NCBI GenBank assembly: GCA_036307825.1
Contig: JAXJWW010000060.1
Span: 1 to 17,190 of the forward strand
From: RGIG9060 sp036307825
Lineage (GTDB): Bacteria; Spirochaetota; Spirochaetia; Treponematales; Treponemataceae
DNA: 17,190 nucleotides
Direction: 5' to 3'
Shown here: piece by piece, positions 7,365-14,020 of the stretch
Layout: each line of letters starts with the position of its first letter
Numbering within the stretch: the stretch's first letter is position 1
Notes under the pieces: generated by a model
The model's database searches: none
Told to the model about the DNA's origin: nothing
The model's input: only the letters and a program-made list of their open reading frames with translations
Made by a program: the position numbers and the translations under genes

Positions 7365-7989
7365 TAGTTATTTCTGAACGATTTGTAATAATTTTTCCTA
7401 CTAGACCGTAATTCATTGCTTCTTCAGCTGTTAACCAATAATCTCTATCTGTATCTTTTTGAACCTGTTCTAAACTGATTCCTGTTTCCTCAGAGATAAT
7501 TTTATTGATTTTTGCACGAGTTTTTTCCATTTCAGTTGCAAAGATTTCTACATCAGTTGCAACACCTCGGTAAACTCCACTAATCAAAGGTTGATGAATT
7601 AAGTAACTACTGTTTGGTAAAGAAAGTCGTCTTTCTTTTGGAGCGGCAAGGTAAATCAATGCACCTGCACTTGCTACATCCCCTGCACCAATTGTATAAA
7701 CTGGAGCATTTACAAATCGAATTGCATCAAAAATTGCAAAACCTGATGAAACTGAACCACCTGGAGAATTTATAAATAGATAAATTGGTTTGTCAGAATC
7801 AGCTTCCAAAATTAATAACTGACGAATAACTTTTTCTGCAGAATCACTATCAATTTCATCATAAAGCATAATCTGCCGAGTTTTTAAGAATTTTTCTGAA
7901 ACAGCATCAGAGCCATGTGAATCTTTGCATTTTTTTTCATTTTCTTCAGATTCTTCGTTTTTTAAAGAACAAAACTCTTTTCTAATCAT
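7357..7989 (-). CDS. clpP: ClpP-family serine protease with charged N-terminal extension
   Basis: A 210-residue ClpP-type peptidase. The catalytic triad sits at the canonical distances: S107 (GDVASAGA), H132 (SYLIHQP) and D181 (DTDRDYW), the same 25- and 49-residue spacings as E. coli ClpP. INSPGGSVSSG (73-83) is the oxyanion/strand motif. Instead of the usual short propeptide there are about 33 charged residues (NEESEENEKKCKDSHGSD), and the usual ASSMGA is ASAGA. With ClpX or ClpA such proteins form a barrel degrading unfolded or tagged proteins. No clpX or tig is adjacent, so this may be a second ClpP paralogue (inference). GGAG lies 5 nt before the ATG. A -10-like TATAGT (8044-8039) lies upstream without a good -35. 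Confidence 0.9.
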   Translation of the reverse strand: MIRKEFCSLKNEESEENEKKCKDSHGSDAVSEKFLKTRQIMLYDEIDSDSAEKVIRQLLILEADSDKPIYLFINSPGGSVSSGFAIFDAIRFVNAPVYTIGAGDVASAGALIYLAAPKERRLSLPNSSYLIHQPLISGVYRGVATDVEIFATEMEKTRAKINKIISEETGISLEQVQKDTDRDYWLTAEEAMNYGLVGKIITNRSEITTD

Positions 7990-8045
7990 TCTTACTCCAA
8001 ATAACCGTTTAAAATAAAAACGGAATTAATTACATCTTACTATAA

Positions 8046-8090
8046 ATATATGAAAAAAAACAATGATAGTCTATAGTTTTTTCCATATAT
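8046..8090. terminator. AT-rich inverted repeat downstream of mazG
   Basis: ATATATG-A8-C (8046-8061) and G-T6-CCATATAT (8076-8090) are complementary apart from a one-base bulge and one G.U pair, with a 14-nt loop. Read on the minus strand the right arm holds eight U residues. It may terminate mazG transcripts before clpP, or be an operator. It has little GC, so it is uncertain. Confidence 0.35.
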
Positions 8091-8097
8091 GTAATTC

Positions 8098-8958
8098 TTA
8101 CAAACCTAAGTTTTTGCCTTCATCCCAAAATTTATCCATAATTTCAAGATTTTCTTGCTTCATTTCAATTCCAGAAGATTCCATTTTTTCTTCTACATAA
8201 CCAAATCGTCGTTTGAATTTTTCGTTTGTAGAAGCAAGTGCTAAAACTGGGTCAACTTTTAGGTGACGAGCCAAATTCACCACAGAAAAAAGCACATCTC
8301 CCAATTCTTGTTGAATTTCTTCTTGTGAAAGTGACTTGCTTGCTTCTTTTAGTTCCCAAAGCTCTTCTTGAATTTTGCCCCAAGGTCCTTCTGAATCTTT
8401 CCACTCAAAACCTTTTTTAGCCGCTTTTTTTTGAATTTTATAAGCTCGTAAAAGCGGTGACAATCCGTAGGAAATTTCTTCCAAAGAAGATTTTTTCTTT
8501 CTTCCTTCAACCTTTTGTTTTATTGCTTCCCATTGTTCTAAAACTTTTTCAGCGTTATTTTGTGAACCTTCAACAACGCTTGAGGAACCTTCTGATTCTT
8601 TCCAAACATGAGGATGACGACGAATAATCTTATCACAAACTTCGTTCAAAACTTGAACGATAGTAAAATCATCATTTTCCTGATACATACTAGAAATCAT
8701 GGAGGCATTCAAAAAAACATCCCCAAGTTCTTCTTTTGTGTGATTTGCATCTTCGTTCGAAATTGCATCAACTGCTTCAAAAGTTTCTTCAATTAGTGGA
8801 GCTCTCATTGTTAGCGGAGTTTGCTCTTTATCCCAAGGACAACCTTCTGGACTTCGTAATTTTTGAACGATTTTGTAAAGGCGCTCAAAGGATTTTCCCA
8901 CAGTTTCAAAATTTTGTGAATTTGTTAAATCATCTTGCATATCAGTATCAAATTTCAT
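8098..8958 (-). CDS. mazG: MazG nucleoside triphosphate pyrophosphohydrolase
   Basis: A 286-residue two-domain MazG, close in size to E. coli MazG (about 263). It hydrolyses NTPs/dNTPs to NMP plus pyrophosphate, a house-cleaning and stringent-response-linked activity in the cytoplasm. Domain 1 starts at about 22 with LRSPEGCPWDKEQT (35-48) and has EETFE (57-61) and EELGD (76-80); RRHPHVW (113-119) closes it. Domain 2 repeats the pattern with EELWELKE (198-205) and QELGD (217-221), the Mg-binding helix pairs. Both domains keep their acidic residues. No SD precedes the ATG; TATAAT ends 6 nt upstream, suggesting a leaderless mRNA. It is divergent from uppP, and the two promoters share their -35 region. 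Confidence 0.93.
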   Translation of the reverse strand: MKFDTDMQDDLTNSQNFETVGKSFERLYKIVQKLRSPEGCPWDKEQTPLTMRAPLIEETFEAVDAISNEDANHTKEELGDVFLNASMISSMYQENDDFTIVQVLNEVCDKIIRRHPHVWKESEGSSSVVEGSQNNAEKVLEQWEAIKQKVEGRKKKSSLEEISYGLSPLLRAYKIQKKAAKKGFEWKDSEGPWGKIQEELWELKEASKSLSQEEIQQELGDVLFSVVNLARHLKVDPVLALASTNEKFKRRFGYVEEKMESSGIEMKQENLEIMDKFWDEGKNLGL

Positions 8959-8964
8959 GATTAT

Positions 8965-8993
8965 ATTATAGCGTTTTATTAAACATCTTGCCA
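8965..8993 (-). promoter_or_regulatory. mazG promoter, leaderless
   Basis: Minus strand TATAAT (8970-8965, 6/6) lies 6 nt before the mazG ATG. At 17-18 bp spacing the -35 is TGGCAA/CTGGCA (3-4/6), the complement of the uppP -35. No SD exists between -10 and ATG. Confidence 0.55.
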
Positions 8994-9016
8994 GTTAAAA
9001 AGCAATCTGATATTCT
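8988..9016 (+). promoter_or_regulatory. uppP promoter, leaderless
   Basis: TTGCCA (8988-8993, 5/6), 17-bp spacer, TATTCT (9011-9016, 4/6) preceded by TGA, an extended -10. The ATG at 9024 follows after 7 nt, so the transcript would begin at or next to the start codon. This also argues against the upstream TTG at 8988 as start codon, because it lies in the -35. Confidence 0.55.
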
Positions 9017-9023
9017 TAAATCT

Positions 9024-9839
9024 ATGAGTATTTTTCAAGCATTAATTTTAGGTATTTTACAAGGAATCGCAGAATTTCTTCCGATTTCAAGTTCAGGGCA
9101 TCTTGCTGTTGTTCAAAATCTTTTTGGACTTGAACTTCCATTGATTTTTGACGTTTGCTTACATTTAGCAACATTATTGGCTGTAATCTTAGTTTTTAGA
9201 AAAAGAATTTGGTCTTTACTTTGCGTTTTTGCAAGATGGATTACAAGAAAATCAAAACCGGAAGACAAAGCTGAACTTTCTATGATTGTTGCAATTATCG
9301 TGGGAACTTTTGTAACAGGAATTATGGGAATTGTAGCAAGTAAATTTTTACCAGAATTTCCAATCAAACTTGTTTTTGTAGGTTTTATTATCACCGCTTT
9401 CTTATTGATTTTTTCAAATCGACAAGGAAACAAAAATGATTCACAAACAAATTCTACACAACTTTCACCAATTTCTGTAAAACAAGGTCTTTTTGTAGGT
9501 TTTGCTCAAGGAATCGGAACTTTACCAGGAATTTCTCGTAGTGGAATTACAATTTCTGCTTCACTTTTAGCAAAAATCGACAGAGAAACTGCTGGAGAAT
9601 TTTCATTCTTGCTTTCAATTCCTGCAATTTTGGGAGCTTTCGTTCTTGAAGCAAAAGATTTAGGAACTTTAACTCAAACTGTTTCTGCTCTTCCATTGGT
9701 AATTGGTTGTCTTGCAGCTTTTACTTCTGGCGTTGTTTCTCTTACAATGTTGATGAAGCTTATTAAAAAAGGAAAATTGCAATGGTTCGCATATTATCTA
9801 ATTCCACTTGCAATTTTAGGATTGATTTTTATTAAATAA
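9024..9839 (+). CDS. uppP: Undecaprenyl-diphosphate phosphatase (BacA/UppP)
   Basis: A 271-residue inner-membrane enzyme that dephosphorylates undecaprenyl diphosphate, recycling the lipid carrier for peptidoglycan and other envelope polymers; its excess gives bacitracin tolerance. Both signature motifs are present: QGIAEFLPISSSGHL (13-27) and PGISRSGITIS (168-178), with about eight hydrophobic helices between and after. The start at 9024 gives MSIFQALILG, the typical N-terminus, and drops 12 residues of a longer TTG-started frame whose codons overlap the promoter. There is no SD, in line with a leaderless mRNA. It is transcribed away from mazG. Confidence 0.94.
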   Translation: MSIFQALILGILQGIAEFLPISSSGHLAVVQNLFGLELPLIFDVCLHLATLLAVILVFRKRIWSLLCVFARWITRKSKPEDKAELSMIVAIIVGTFVTGIMGIVASKFLPEFPIKLVFVGFIITAFLLIFSNRQGNKNDSQTNSTQLSPISVKQGLFVGFAQGIGTLPGISRSGITISASLLAKIDRETAGEFSFLLSIPAILGAFVLEAKDLGTLTQTVSALPLVIGCLAAFTSGVVSLTMLMKLIKKGKLQWFAYYLIPLAILGLIFIK

Positions 9840-9848
9840 GTTTTATAA

Positions 9849-9933
9849 ATTTTTAGTTTTGATGCAAGGCGAAAGAAAATTCCTTTTAGTGATTGTCATA
9901 ACTAGCTTTTGTCCATGCATCAAAACATTTTTA
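9849..9933. mobile_element. Putative 71-bp MITE-like or REP-like element with flanking direct repeats
   Basis: GTTTTGATGCA (9856-9866) and TGCATCAAAAC (9916-9926) are perfect 11-bp terminal inverted repeats; after one mismatch GG/CC extend them. ATTTTTA flanks the element directly on both sides (9849-9855 and 9927-9933), like a 7-bp target-site duplication. The interior has small complementary arms (AAGG/CCTT, TAGT/ACTA), so RNA could fold as a branched hairpin. The flanks are low-complexity, so chance is possible; it could instead be the uppP terminator, since a U-rich run follows the right arm. Confidence 0.5.
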
Positions 9934-9935
9934 TT

Positions 9936-9952
9936 TTAAACAGATTGTTTAA
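9936..9952. repeat. 17-bp palindrome
   Basis: TTAAACA-GAT-TGTTTAA, perfect 7-bp arms. A related site read on the minus strand lies at 10064-10079 (TAAACAG-T-TTGTTAAA). Together they could be binding sites for one regulator of the downstream operon; this is inference. Confidence 0.4.
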
Positions 9953-10053
9953 CTTTTTAATATCAAAAAAAAATGAAAAATGTAACAAAATCCGATTTCA
10001 TAAGTGTTTAAGATAATACATCAATTTTTTTTCAATTAAATCATAAAAATTCT

Positions 10054-10092
10054 TTCTATTTGATTTAACAAACTGTTTATAGACAAATAGAA
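10054..10092. promoter_or_regulatory. Operator-like inverted repeat over the SH3-operon -35
   Basis: TTCTATTTG (10054-10062) and CAAATAGAA (10084-10092) are perfect 9-bp arms around a 21-bp centre that itself contains AACA-AAC-TGTT. The right arm overlaps the proposed -35 (10080-10085). No U-tract follows, so an operator or leader structure is likelier than a terminator. Confidence 0.45.
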
Positions 10093-10108
10093 TATTTTCT
10101 GGGATAAT
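10080..10108 (+). promoter_or_regulatory. Candidate promoter of the SH3/M48/cyclase operon
   Basis: TAGACA (10080-10085, 5/6) and GATAAT (10103-10108, 5/6) are 17 bp apart, predicting a leader of about 43 nt. TATACT (10118-10123) is an alternative -10 with a poor -35. The SD GGGAGGA (10148-10154) before the ATG at 10158 is the strongest in the window. Confidence 0.45.
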
Positions 10109-10157
10109 AATAATCGATATACTAGTTATTAATTTAACAAAAAAACTGGGAGGAAAT

Positions 10158-10559
10158 ATGCAATTTAGAAAAACAAAGCTAATTGCTATTATATTTTTAT
10201 CGATATTTTTTGCGTTACCAATTTTTGCTCAAGAATTTGTATATGTTTCTGTTGAAAAAACAGACTTAAAATCGGGAACAGGATTATTTGCAGAGAAAGT
10301 TGCAGAATTAAAATACGGAACAAAACTTTTAATTTTAGAAAATTCTATAGAAGATGAATGGTTAAAGGTTGCCATCAATGAAAAACAAGAAGTTACAGGA
10401 TGGATTCTATCCACAAATGTTACAAAAAGAAGAGTTGTAAAATTTATGGATAGACTTAGTTCAAAGGAAAAAGAACATGCTCTTGCTGGGAAAGGTTCTG
10501 AAATGGAAAAAAAAGAAAATAACACAATCAATTTTAATTCTATAAAAAAGAAAAATTAG
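10158..10559 (+). CDS. Secreted SH3-like domain protein (copy 1)
   Basis: A 133-residue exported protein. Residues 1-24 are a signal peptide (basic start, hydrophobic core, IFA before Gln25). Residues about 26-92 form a bacterial SH3-like domain: VYVSVEKTDLKSGTG, an LKYGTKLLIL strand, EWLKV (67-71) and GWILSTNV (81-88). A motif EHALAGKG (106-113) follows, then a Lys/Asn-rich tail. Such domains bind peptides or wall polymers, but no ligand can be named here. It aligns without gaps to copy 2 over residues 26-113, showing a tandem duplication. It is first in the four-gene operon and has a very strong SD. Confidence 0.82.
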   Translation: MQFRKTKLIAIIFLSIFFALPIFAQEFVYVSVEKTDLKSGTGLFAEKVAELKYGTKLLILENSIEDEWLKVAINEKQEVTGWILSTNVTKRRVVKFMDRLSSKEKEHALAGKGSEMEKKENNTINFNSIKKKN

Positions 10560-10584
10560 TTTAAATAGATAAGGACATGATAGA

Positions 10585-11058
10585 ATGAAAAAATTAAAAC
10601 AAAAACTTTTTGTAATTACCATTTTATTTCTCGTAACAAATTTATCTGCTTTTGCACAAAAGCATGTTTATGTATCAATTGAAAAAGCGCAAATTAAAAC
10701 TGACACAGGATTTTTTTCTGAAAAGATTGCGGATGTAAACTATGGTACAAAATTAATAGTATTGCAAAATACCATTAATGATAAATGGATTAAAGTTCGA
10801 AATGAAAATAACACTTCACAAACAGGTTGGATTTTATCAGCAAATGTAACTTCAAAAAGAGTTATAAATTATTTTACCAACAATGGAACTACAGAAAAAG
10901 AAATTGCACTTGCGGGAAAAGGATTTTCAGAAACTAAACTTTCATCTCGTAAAAAAAATTTTGAAGCAGTAACTATAATAGAACAACTTTCAAAAAAAAC
11001 AAACGAAAATAACAATTTAGAAAAGTTCATAACAGAAGGAAATTTAAAGGTGGAATAA
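10585..11058 (+). CDS. Secreted SH3-like domain protein (copy 2)
   Basis: A 157-residue paralogue of the preceding gene. It has a signal peptide (1-24, SAFA before Gln25) and an SH3-like domain at about 26-92: VYVSIEKAQIKTDTG, VNYGTKLIVL, KWIKV (67-71) and GWILSANV (81-88). The EIALAGKGF motif (106-114) is shared. Its C-terminal tail is about 25 residues longer than that of copy 1, charged and probably helical. AAGGA lies 9 nt before the ATG. The next ATG follows its stop by one nucleotide, so translation with the M48 gene is coupled. Periplasmic location is inferred from the signal peptide. Confidence 0.82.
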   Translation: MKKLKQKLFVITILFLVTNLSAFAQKHVYVSIEKAQIKTDTGFFSEKIADVNYGTKLIVLQNTINDKWIKVRNENNTSQTGWILSANVTSKRVINYFTNNGTTEKEIALAGKGFSETKLSSRKKNFEAVTIIEQLSKKTNENNNLEKFITEGNLKVE

Positions 11059-11059
11059 T

Positions 11060-11917
11060 ATGAAAACTAAAATTTTATTTTTTATTTTAGTAATAACATT
11101 TTTATTTTTATTTGTTTCTTGTGCATCAACATCAAATACAATTTCTTTTGATTACACTCCACAAGACAAATATGAAATTGGAACAGAAGTTGCAGCAAAT
11201 ATTCTGGGAACATATAAATTATATTATAATGAAAACCTTTACACTTATTTAAATTCAATTTGTAGCGCACTTGCAATTCATGCTGATAATGTAAACCCAT
11301 ACAAAGGTTATTCAATTGGAGTTCTTGATACAAATATTATTAATGCTTTTGCAACACCAGGTGGACATATTTTAATTTCAAGAGGAATGTTGAAATCTGC
11401 AAATTCAGAAGATGAACTTGCTGCAATTATTGCTCACGAAATTAGTCATATTCAACTTGAACATAGTATAAAAGCAATAAAGAAAAATACAAGAACACAA
11501 ACTTTAGGAGCAATTGCAACAACTACTTTTGCAATTATGGCATATCAACAAGGTGAATCATCGGATAAAATAAATGACATTATGCAGAATGGTGCATTGT
11601 TAACAAATTTTTCTACAGAATTGGTAAATTCCGGATATTCAAAAAATTCAGAATTCGATGCCGATGAAATGGCTATTTTCCTTATGAATAAAACCGGATA
11701 CAATCCAAAAGGAATGATAGGTTCTCTTGAAACTTTAAAAAATAATAAAAGCAAAAATTATTTACTTGGATTTGGAAAAACTCACCCAACACCAAAAAAA
11801 AGATTACAAAAAGCAAATAAGATTGTTAAAAATATAAATAAGCAGATAAAAAATAAAAATGAATACAATGAAGAAAGCAGAGTTAATCGATTTGAAAATA
11901 TAAAGCAATATTTTTAA
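11060..11917 (+). CDS. M48-family zinc metalloprotease lipoprotein
   Basis: A 285-residue lipoprotein protease similar in plan to LoiP/BepA-type M48 peptidases. The signal ends in FVSC (Cys21). The catalytic core has NAFATPGGHILISRGM (95-110), HEISH (126-130) with the two zinc His and the catalytic Glu, the third ligand in SEFDADEMA (E198, ExxxD), and GKTHPTPKKRL (239-249). LoiP/BepA relatives degrade misfolded outer-membrane proteins; substrates here are unknown. The SD AAGGTGGA lies in the end of the SH3 copy 2 gene, one nucleotide separating stop and start. The C-terminal 35 residues are Lys/Asn-rich. Its place between SH3 proteins and a sensor cyclase suggests envelope quality control or surveillance (inference). 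Confidence 0.9.
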   Translation: MKTKILFFILVITFLFLFVSCASTSNTISFDYTPQDKYEIGTEVAANILGTYKLYYNENLYTYLNSICSALAIHADNVNPYKGYSIGVLDTNIINAFATPGGHILISRGMLKSANSEDELAAIIAHEISHIQLEHSIKAIKKNTRTQTLGAIATTTFAIMAYQQGESSDKINDIMQNGALLTNFSTELVNSGYSKNSEFDADEMAIFLMNKTGYNPKGMIGSLETLKNNKSKNYLLGFGKTHPTPKKRLQKANKIVKNINKQIKNKNEYNEESRVNRFENIKQYF

Positions 11918-11942
11918 TAAAAATTTTGGTTAAGGAAACAAT

Positions 11943-14000
11943 ATGAAAATTAAAAGAATTTTTTTCATAACTTTGATAACAACAATTTTTATTTTTACAC
12001 TTGATTTATTTGGCGCGTTTGAATTTTTAGAAAACAAAACTTACGATTTTAGAACAAATAAAACTGTTTCAAATAAAACATCTGAAAATTTATTTGTTGT
12101 TCTCCTTGACCAAAATAGTCTTGATTGGGCAAGTTCCGAAATGAATTGGAGCTGGCCTTGGCCAAGAAGTGCTTACGGTGATATCGTAAATTTTTTTAAT
12201 CTTGCAAATGCAAAATCCTTAACATTCGATGTAATTTTTTCTGAACCATCAATTTACGGAACAGAAGACGATTTATACTTTGCAAAAGCATCTGAAGAAT
12301 TTGGTAAAGTAATTCAAATTCAATTTTATGATAGCAGTACAAAGAACCAAGATATTCCAGTAACTTCAATTCCTGAAATTGATTCAAAATCAGCAATACA
12401 AGGTAACATAAATTCAATTCCAGATTCTGATTCTATCATTAGGCGAAGTAGACTTTTTTACAATAGAGATAAAAAAAGTTTTCCAACTTTAGCAAGTGCA
12501 ACTTATCTTGTAGGTTCTGAAAATTATTCTAAAGCAAATTATTTTGATACAGAAGAATATAAACTTTTAACAAACATAAAAACTGATAAAGATGGTGCAG
12601 TTTTGTTACGATTCAAAAAAGGATTAGAATCTTACATTCCATATTCTGCATGTGATATTTTACAAAGTTACTACGCAATACAAAATGGAGAAGAACCAAT
12701 TTTATATCCAGAAGATTTTTCAGATGGTTATGTTTTCTTTGGTTATTATGCACCTGGGCTTTACGATATTTGTGCAACGCCACTTTCATCTTCATATCCA
12801 GGAGTTGGAATTCACATTACGCTATTGGATAATATTTTACAAAATGATTTTATTAAAAAATCTCCTACAACAATAAACTTTTTTTTGATAAGTTTATTTT
12901 CTTTTTTAATAACTTTTATAATACAAATTATCGAAAATAATTTTTCATCAAAAAAAATTATTTTATTAAGTTGTAGTTTTATATTTTTATTTATCACACT
13001 TTACACAATAATTTGCTTTGTAACATTTAAATCTGGATTATGGATTCCTTTTGTAAGTATTTTGTCATCAATAATTTTATCATACACAATAACATTTTTT
13101 GTAAGTTACTACACAGAAGGAAAACAAAGACGCTACATAAAGGAAGCATTTAAACAATATTTAAGTCCACTTGTAATTGAACAATTAATTTTAAATCCAG
13201 AAAAATTAAAACTAGGAGGAGAACGAAAAGAGATAAGTATTTTCTTTTCTGATATTGAAGGTTTTACATCTATTTCTGAAAATCTTTCACCAGAAAAACT
13301 TACTGAATTTCTAAATATTTATCTTTCAAAAATGACAGATATTATTTTAAACTCAGGTGGAACAATTGACAAATATGAAGGGGATGCTATTATCGCTTTT
13401 TGGAATGCTCCAGCAGAACAAAGTAACCATGCACAAAAAGCAATTGAAGCAGCAATTGAATGTCAAATTGAATTAGAAAAAATTCAAGACGAATTAACAA
13501 AAATTTCTGGAGCAAAAATAAAAAACAGAATTGGAATAAATACAGGATTTGCTGTAGTTGGAAACATGGGGTCAAGCAAAAGATTTGATTACACAATGCT
13601 TGGTGATTCAGTTAATCTTGCAAGTAGATTAGAAGGAATAAATAAACAATTTGGACTTTATACATTATGTTCTGAAGAAACAAAAATACAAGCAGAAAAA
13701 TTTGGATCAAAACTACAATTCATTGAAATAGCAAAAATTCAAGTTGTTGGAAAATCAAAAACAGTTACAGTTTTTACTCCTCTTACAGAAAAAGAATTTG
13801 AAAAAAACAAATTTCTCTGGAATAAATTTGAAGACGCAAGAAATTTATTTTATCAAGGTGAAATTGAACAAGCTCAAATTCACTTTGATAAAATTTCAAA
13901 TGAATTACCTGTTGCAAATAAATATTTTGAAAAATGCAAAAACACACAACTTCCAATTCAAAGTAATTTAAAAGGAATTTGGATTGCAACTGAAAAATAA
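11943..14000 (+). CDS. CHASE2-domain class III adenylate cyclase
   Basis: A 685-residue membrane cyclase. Order: TM about 6-24; CHASE2 extracytoplasmic sensor about 28-300 (VVLLDQNSLDW, WPWPRSAYGD at 71-80, TFDVIFSEPS); three TM helices at about 312-331, 338-361 and 365-388; class III catalytic domain about 425-615. Catalytic residues: metal-binding D437 (FFSDIEGFT) and D481 (KYEGD), base-selecting K477 and T551 (FDYTMLGD), transition-state N558 and R562 (NLASR). K/T is the class IIIb pattern for ATP, so cAMP is the likely product. Such cyclases usually work as homodimers. After the catalytic domain about 70 residues resemble a single TPR-like helical pair (DARNLFYQGEIEQAQIHFDK). AAGGA lies 5 nt before ATG; last gene of the operon. 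Confidence 0.93.
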   Translation: MKIKRIFFITLITTIFIFTLDLFGAFEFLENKTYDFRTNKTVSNKTSENLFVVLLDQNSLDWASSEMNWSWPWPRSAYGDIVNFFNLANAKSLTFDVIFSEPSIYGTEDDLYFAKASEEFGKVIQIQFYDSSTKNQDIPVTSIPEIDSKSAIQGNINSIPDSDSIIRRSRLFYNRDKKSFPTLASATYLVGSENYSKANYFDTEEYKLLTNIKTDKDGAVLLRFKKGLESYIPYSACDILQSYYAIQNGEEPILYPEDFSDGYVFFGYYAPGLYDICATPLSSSYPGVGIHITLLDNILQNDFIKKSPTTINFFLISLFSFLITFIIQIIENNFSSKKIILLSCSFIFLFITLYTIICFVTFKSGLWIPFVSILSSIILSYTITFFVSYYTEGKQRRYIKEAFKQYLSPLVIEQLILNPEKLKLGGERKEISIFFSDIEGFTSISENLSPEKLTEFLNIYLSKMTDIILNSGGTIDKYEGDAIIAFWNAPAEQSNHAQKAIEAAIECQIELEKIQDELTKISGAKIKNRIGINTGFAVVGNMGSSKRFDYTMLGDSVNLASRLEGINKQFGLYTLCSEETKIQAEKFGSKLQFIEIAKIQVVGKSKTVTVFTPLTEKEFEKNKFLWNKFEDARNLFYQGEIEQAQIHFDKISNELPVANKYFEKCKNTQLPIQSNLKGIWIATEK

Positions 14001-14020
14001 TTTTTAGTATCTACTAAAAA
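14001..14020. terminator. Bidirectional terminator between cyclase and transglycosylase genes
   Basis: TTTTTAGTA (14001-14009) and TACTAAAAA (14012-14020) form a perfect 9-bp inverted repeat starting right after the cyclase stop. The final codons and stop of the minus-strand gene (SRY, TAA at 14006-14004) lie inside it. A/T runs on both arms suit termination from either side, though the GC part is small. Confidence 0.5.

Larger units (their letters stand above)
9840..10157. other. 318-bp intergenic region, no convincing gene
   Basis: It holds a 71-bp MITE-like element (9856-9926), a 17-bp palindrome (9936-9952), an inverted repeat (10054-10092) over a promoter, and the promoter and SD of the SH3 operon. 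From 9953 to 10053 I see only AT-rich sequence with A and T runs. A 25-codon frame at 9862-9939 is not accepted. Confidence 0.7.

Noticed and set aside
8988..9023. TTG at 8988 as uppP start
   Set aside because: These bases form the -35 to -10 promoter; the family N-terminus begins at the ATG at 9024.
9862..9939. 25-codon frame (MQGERKFLLVIV...) in the intergenic region
   Set aside because: No SD, and it lies almost wholly within the inverted-repeat element, whose other strand is also open; explained by the repeat.
10064..10079. CRP-type binding site upstream of the cyclase operon
   Set aside because: The palindrome lacks TGTGA/TCACA half-sites.
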